A stretch of 64,000 nucleotides of DNA from assembly GCA_016707785.1 (NCBI GenBank), contig JADJGZ010000005.1, positions 1 through 64,000 on the forward strand. The letters run 5' to 3'. The notes below the pieces were generated by a model, which saw only the letters and a list, made by a program, of their open reading frames with translations, was not told where the DNA came from and searched no databases. A program made the position numbers and the translations under genes. The first letter of the stretch is position 1. Every line of letters starts with the position of its first letter. The DNA comes from Bacteroidales bacterium. Lineage in GTDB: Bacteria; Bacteroidota; Bacteroidia; Bacteroidales; UBA4417. Shown one piece after another: positions 61,748-64,000 of this stretch.

Positions 61748-63376
61748 TTAATCAATCATATAGCTATACCGGAATTCAGTTGCCGGTTGATAAGTTTCTT
61801 TAATAGTACGCGGGTTTATCCATCGGATCAGATTGAACTCACCTCCGGCTTTGTCGTTTGTACCAGATGCCCTGGCGCCTCCAAATGGCTGCATTCCTAC
61901 GACTGCCCCGGTGGGTTTATCATTGATGTAAAAATTCCCTGCTGAATAGCGTAAACGTTCACAGATTGTTGATGCAGCAACCCTGTCGCGCGAAAACACA
62001 GCTCCTGTAAGCGCATAAGGTGACGTAGTATCAACTAATTCCAGCGTTTCCTCCAGTTTGCTGTCTTCATAAACATAAATTGTGAGCACAGGGCCAAAAA
62101 TCTCTTCTTCCATTGACTTAAACCTAGGGTTGGTTGTAAGGATGATCGTAGGTTCTATATAATATCCTACACCTTTTTCTCCCTTTCCTCCTGCAAGTAT
62201 AACAGCTTCATCAGATTCAACAGCATAATGTATATATCCCATTATATTTTCAAAAGAGTTTTCATCAATAACGGCATTGATAAAATTCGAAGCATCATTC
62301 ACATTACCCATCTTTGCCACTGAAGCTATATTGAGAAGTTCTTTTTTAACTTCAGGCCAAATAGAAACAGGAACATACATTCTTGAAACGGCCGAACATT
62401 TTTGACCCTGGAACTCAAAAGCCCCCCGGTAGGCATTAACAGCTACTTCAAGAGCCGATGCAGAAGGATGGACAAAAAGGAAGTTCTTTCCTCCTGTTTC
62501 ACCAACCAGCCGTGGATAAGATTTGTAATTTGGTAAATTAGCTGAAACCTGCCCCCAAAGAGTATTGAATGTTGAATTTGATCCGGTAAAATGAATGCCA
62601 GCTAAATCAGGAGAATCAAGAACCGTTTTACCAATCATAGCACCGTTTCCAGGAATAAAGTTGACAACACCATCCGGCAGGCCCGCTTCCTGAAAAACTT
62701 TCATAAGGTAGTAATTGGATAATATTGAAGTGGTGGCAGGTTTCCATACGGTGGTATTCCCCATTAATACGGGTGCCATATTCAGATTGGAAGCAATAGA
62801 AGTAAAATTGAACGGACTCACTGTAAACACAAATCCTTCTAACGGACGGAACTCCATTTTGTTCAATTGGTTGAATGCAGATTGCGGTTGCATCTCATAA
62901 ATGGAAGACGCAAAATATGCATTGAATTTAAGGAAATCGATCGTTTCACATACGGCATCAATCTCTGCCTGGTAGATATTTTTGCTCTGACCCAGCATGG
63001 TGGCTGCATTCATGATTGCTCGATATTTTCCTCCTATTAATTCCGCTGCTTTCAAAAGGATGGAAGCCCTGACAGTCCAGGATAATTCCGACCAAACCTT
63101 ATGTGCTTTCAAGGCAGCTTCAATAGCCAGCTTAACTTCCTTTTCAGATGCTTTACTATACGTAGCCAGTACATGTTGATGAAGATGTGGCATGCGAACT
63201 TCTCCCTGGCTGTCAGTAATAATCTCTTTCCCTCCAATGATCAGAGGGATATGTATACGCTGCTGGCTTTGCCTTTGAAGTTCAATATCGAGGTTAATTC
63301 TTTCCTGGCTTCCTTCGAGGTATCCCAGCACAGGTTCATTCAGGGGTAAAGGAAAATTATAAATGGCATTATTCAT
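61748..63376 (-). CDS. pruA: 1-pyrroline-5-carboxylate (glutamate semialdehyde) dehydrogenase
   Basis: This 542-residue cytoplasmic enzyme oxidises glutamate gamma-semialdehyde to glutamate with NAD+, the last step of proline breakdown. Motifs: 'FTGSNSTFNTLWGQV' cofactor loop, 'LVGETGGKNFLFV', catalytic cysteine in 'FQGQKCSAVSRMYV', and the C-terminal 'GMQPFGGARASGTNDKAGG', which is diagnostic for the monofunctional PruA group. No PutA/ProDH gene is in the window. It is followed by the ALDH7 gene on the same strand. Confidence 0.95.
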   Translation of the reverse strand: MNNAIYNFPLPLNEPVLGYLEGSQERINLDIELQRQSQQRIHIPLIIGGKEIITDSQGEVRMPHLHQHVLATYSKASEKEVKLAIEAALKAHKVWSELSWTVRASILLKAAELIGGKYRAIMNAATMLGQSKNIYQAEIDAVCETIDFLKFNAYFASSIYEMQPQSAFNQLNKMEFRPLEGFVFTVSPFNFTSIASNLNMAPVLMGNTTVWKPATTSILSNYYLMKVFQEAGLPDGVVNFIPGNGAMIGKTVLDSPDLAGIHFTGSNSTFNTLWGQVSANLPNYKSYPRLVGETGGKNFLFVHPSASALEVAVNAYRGAFEFQGQKCSAVSRMYVPVSIWPEVKKELLNIASVAKMGNVNDASNFINAVIDENSFENIMGYIHYAVESDEAVILAGGKGEKGVGYYIEPTIILTTNPRFKSMEEEIFGPVLTIYVYEDSKLEETLELVDTTSPYALTGAVFSRDRVAASTICERLRYSAGNFYINDKPTGAVVGMQPFGGARASGTNDKAGGEFNLIRWINPRTIKETYQPATEFRYSYMID

Positions 63377-63477
63377 AAAACATTGATTTATTGTTACACA
63401 TTACGAATTGCACGTTTTTGCAATTCGTTGGCAAATGTATCAATATTTAATCTCAAAACAATTGAATACTCATTGAT

Positions 63478-63852
63478 TTATCGGATGTTTTGCTTCAGTT
63501 CTCTGAGAATCCGATCAAAGCCATCTGCAATAATTTCATCATATTCCTGGTGGAACTTTTCAAAAGCCGCGATAATAATTTTTCCTTCCAGTGTAAGAAC
63601 TGTATTTCCGCCATCAGCTCCTCCCCTTGTGGGTTTAATGAGTGCAAAGCCTAACTCATTTTCAATTTTTTTCAGGTTATCCCACGTCTTGCGATAGGTG
63701 AGTCCAAGCTTTTTCATGGCATCGTTTAACGACCCTGTTTCGGCTATTGCCCTAAGGAGTTCACATTTCTTATCTCCAAGCACTCCTACATGATCATCGG
63801 TTTCTAGCCAAATCTTATAATTTAGTCTCAGATGGTCCATCTTTGTGCTCAT
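63478..63852 (-). CDS. ModE-like winged helix DNA-binding protein
   Basis: A 124-residue protein (an ATG at 63840 is an alternative start). It has the ModE N-terminal winged helix: 'LLRAIAETGSLNDAMKKLGLTYRKTWDNLKKIE' holds the helix-turn-helix, and 'PTRGGADGGNTVLTLEG' is the wing. The molybdate-binding MopI domains of full ModE are absent, as in many Bacteroidota. It overlaps the preceding MobA-like gene by 38 bases, so it probably regulates molybdenum cofactor genes. Confidence 0.88.
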   Translation of the reverse strand: MSTKMDHLRLNYKIWLETDDHVGVLGDKKCELLRAIAETGSLNDAMKKLGLTYRKTWDNLKKIENELGFALIKPTRGGADGGNTVLTLEGKIIIAAFEKFHQEYDEIIADGFDRILRELKQNIR

Positions 63853-64000
63853 AGTTATTCGTTTTAAGTCCCGGATAATACTTTTCCTGGAAATGTGAAT
63901 ACTCTTCTTTCGTATTGATATTTAGCAATATCCGTGAATCCTTCCAAGCAATTTCTTTTCTCTCAAAGCTTTTTAATATTTCCCGAAAGTCCATACCTTC
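63815..64000 (-). CDS. MobA-like nucleotidyltransferase, C-terminal end (partial)
   Basis: The minus-strand frame entering at the right edge runs 61 residues to TAA at 63815-63817. It contains 'DFREILKSFERKEIAW' and 'SRILLNINTKEEYSHF'; the 'LLNINTxEEY' ending is typical of MobA-type molybdenum-cofactor guanylyltransferases. The catalytic N-terminus is outside the window. It overlaps the ModE-like gene, consistent with one molybdenum-cofactor operon. Confidence 0.7.
   Translation of the reverse strand, partial: EGMDFREILKSFERKEIAWKDSRILLNINTKEEYSHFQEKYYPGLKTNNYEHKDGPSETKL

Noticed and set aside
61729..61755. TTG start for the ALDH7 gene
   Set aside because: It overlaps the pruA end and adds residues not seen in the family; ATG at 61728 preferred.

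Overview
The window looks like a chromosomal contig from a Bacteroidota bacterium, most likely a Bacteroidales-type environmental lineage. Supporting signs: a SusC/SusD pair, FecI/FecR signalling, LytTR two-component genes, two secreted proteins with type IX secretion (T9SS, type A) C-terminal domains, a fused CcoNO cytochrome oxidase subunit, TAnnTTTG-type promoter boxes, and a general lack of strong Shine-Dalgarno sites. No rRNA, insertion sequence, integrase, phage gene or CRISPR array was seen.

Layout. 1-4.1 kb: tail of an M13 peptidase, a DUF4287/DUF5655 protein, a LytS/LytTR two-component pair and two paralogous 159-residue secreted proteins. 4.1-8.7 kb: a BaiN-like flavoprotein, a T9SS-exported S1/P1 nuclease, an SPFH protein and another T9SS cargo. 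8.7-9.8 kb: a tandem array with one intact tRNA-Gly(CCC), six full-length degenerate copies (five lacking the anticodon arm) and one 5'-half copy. 9.8-17.7 kb: a cytoplasmic GH13 enzyme, a small P-loop kinase, a FecI/FecR unit whose STN-domain partner is not a TonB-dependent transporter, and a GH25 lysozyme. 17.8-24.4 kb (minus strand): the cbb3 oxidase operon ccoS-ccoNO-ccoQ-ccoP-ccoG-ccoH-safE plus a lipoprotein cytochrome c.

24.4-48.9 kb (plus strand): a roughly 24-kb polysaccharide utilization locus (PUL): SusC, SusD (frameshifted), a LamG lipoprotein, four tandem PF10091/GH144-type enzymes, a RelE/ParE toxin with a 5'-damaged antitoxin, GH31, GH43-like, SGNH hydrolase and two GH3 enzymes. 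Four GH144-type enzymes with two GH3 beta-glucosidases point to beta-1,2-glucan as the target (inference from family knowledge). The PUL lies exactly between ccoI (48.9-51.3 kb, minus) and ccoS (24.2-24.4 kb, minus), genes that are usually adjacent, so it appears to have been inserted into the oxidase cluster.

51.5-64 kb: a cupin, small secreted proteins (one with three 32-residue-spaced IPF repeats), phosphofructokinase, a HAD phosphatase, an esterase, an M16 protease pair (one catalytic, one apparently inactive), an ALDH7-type dehydrogenase with PruA, a ModE-like helix-turn-helix protein and the end of a MobA-like gene.

Possible single-base indels appear in susD, the antitoxin and one tRNA copy. 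They may be real decay or consensus errors, and raw reads would decide.
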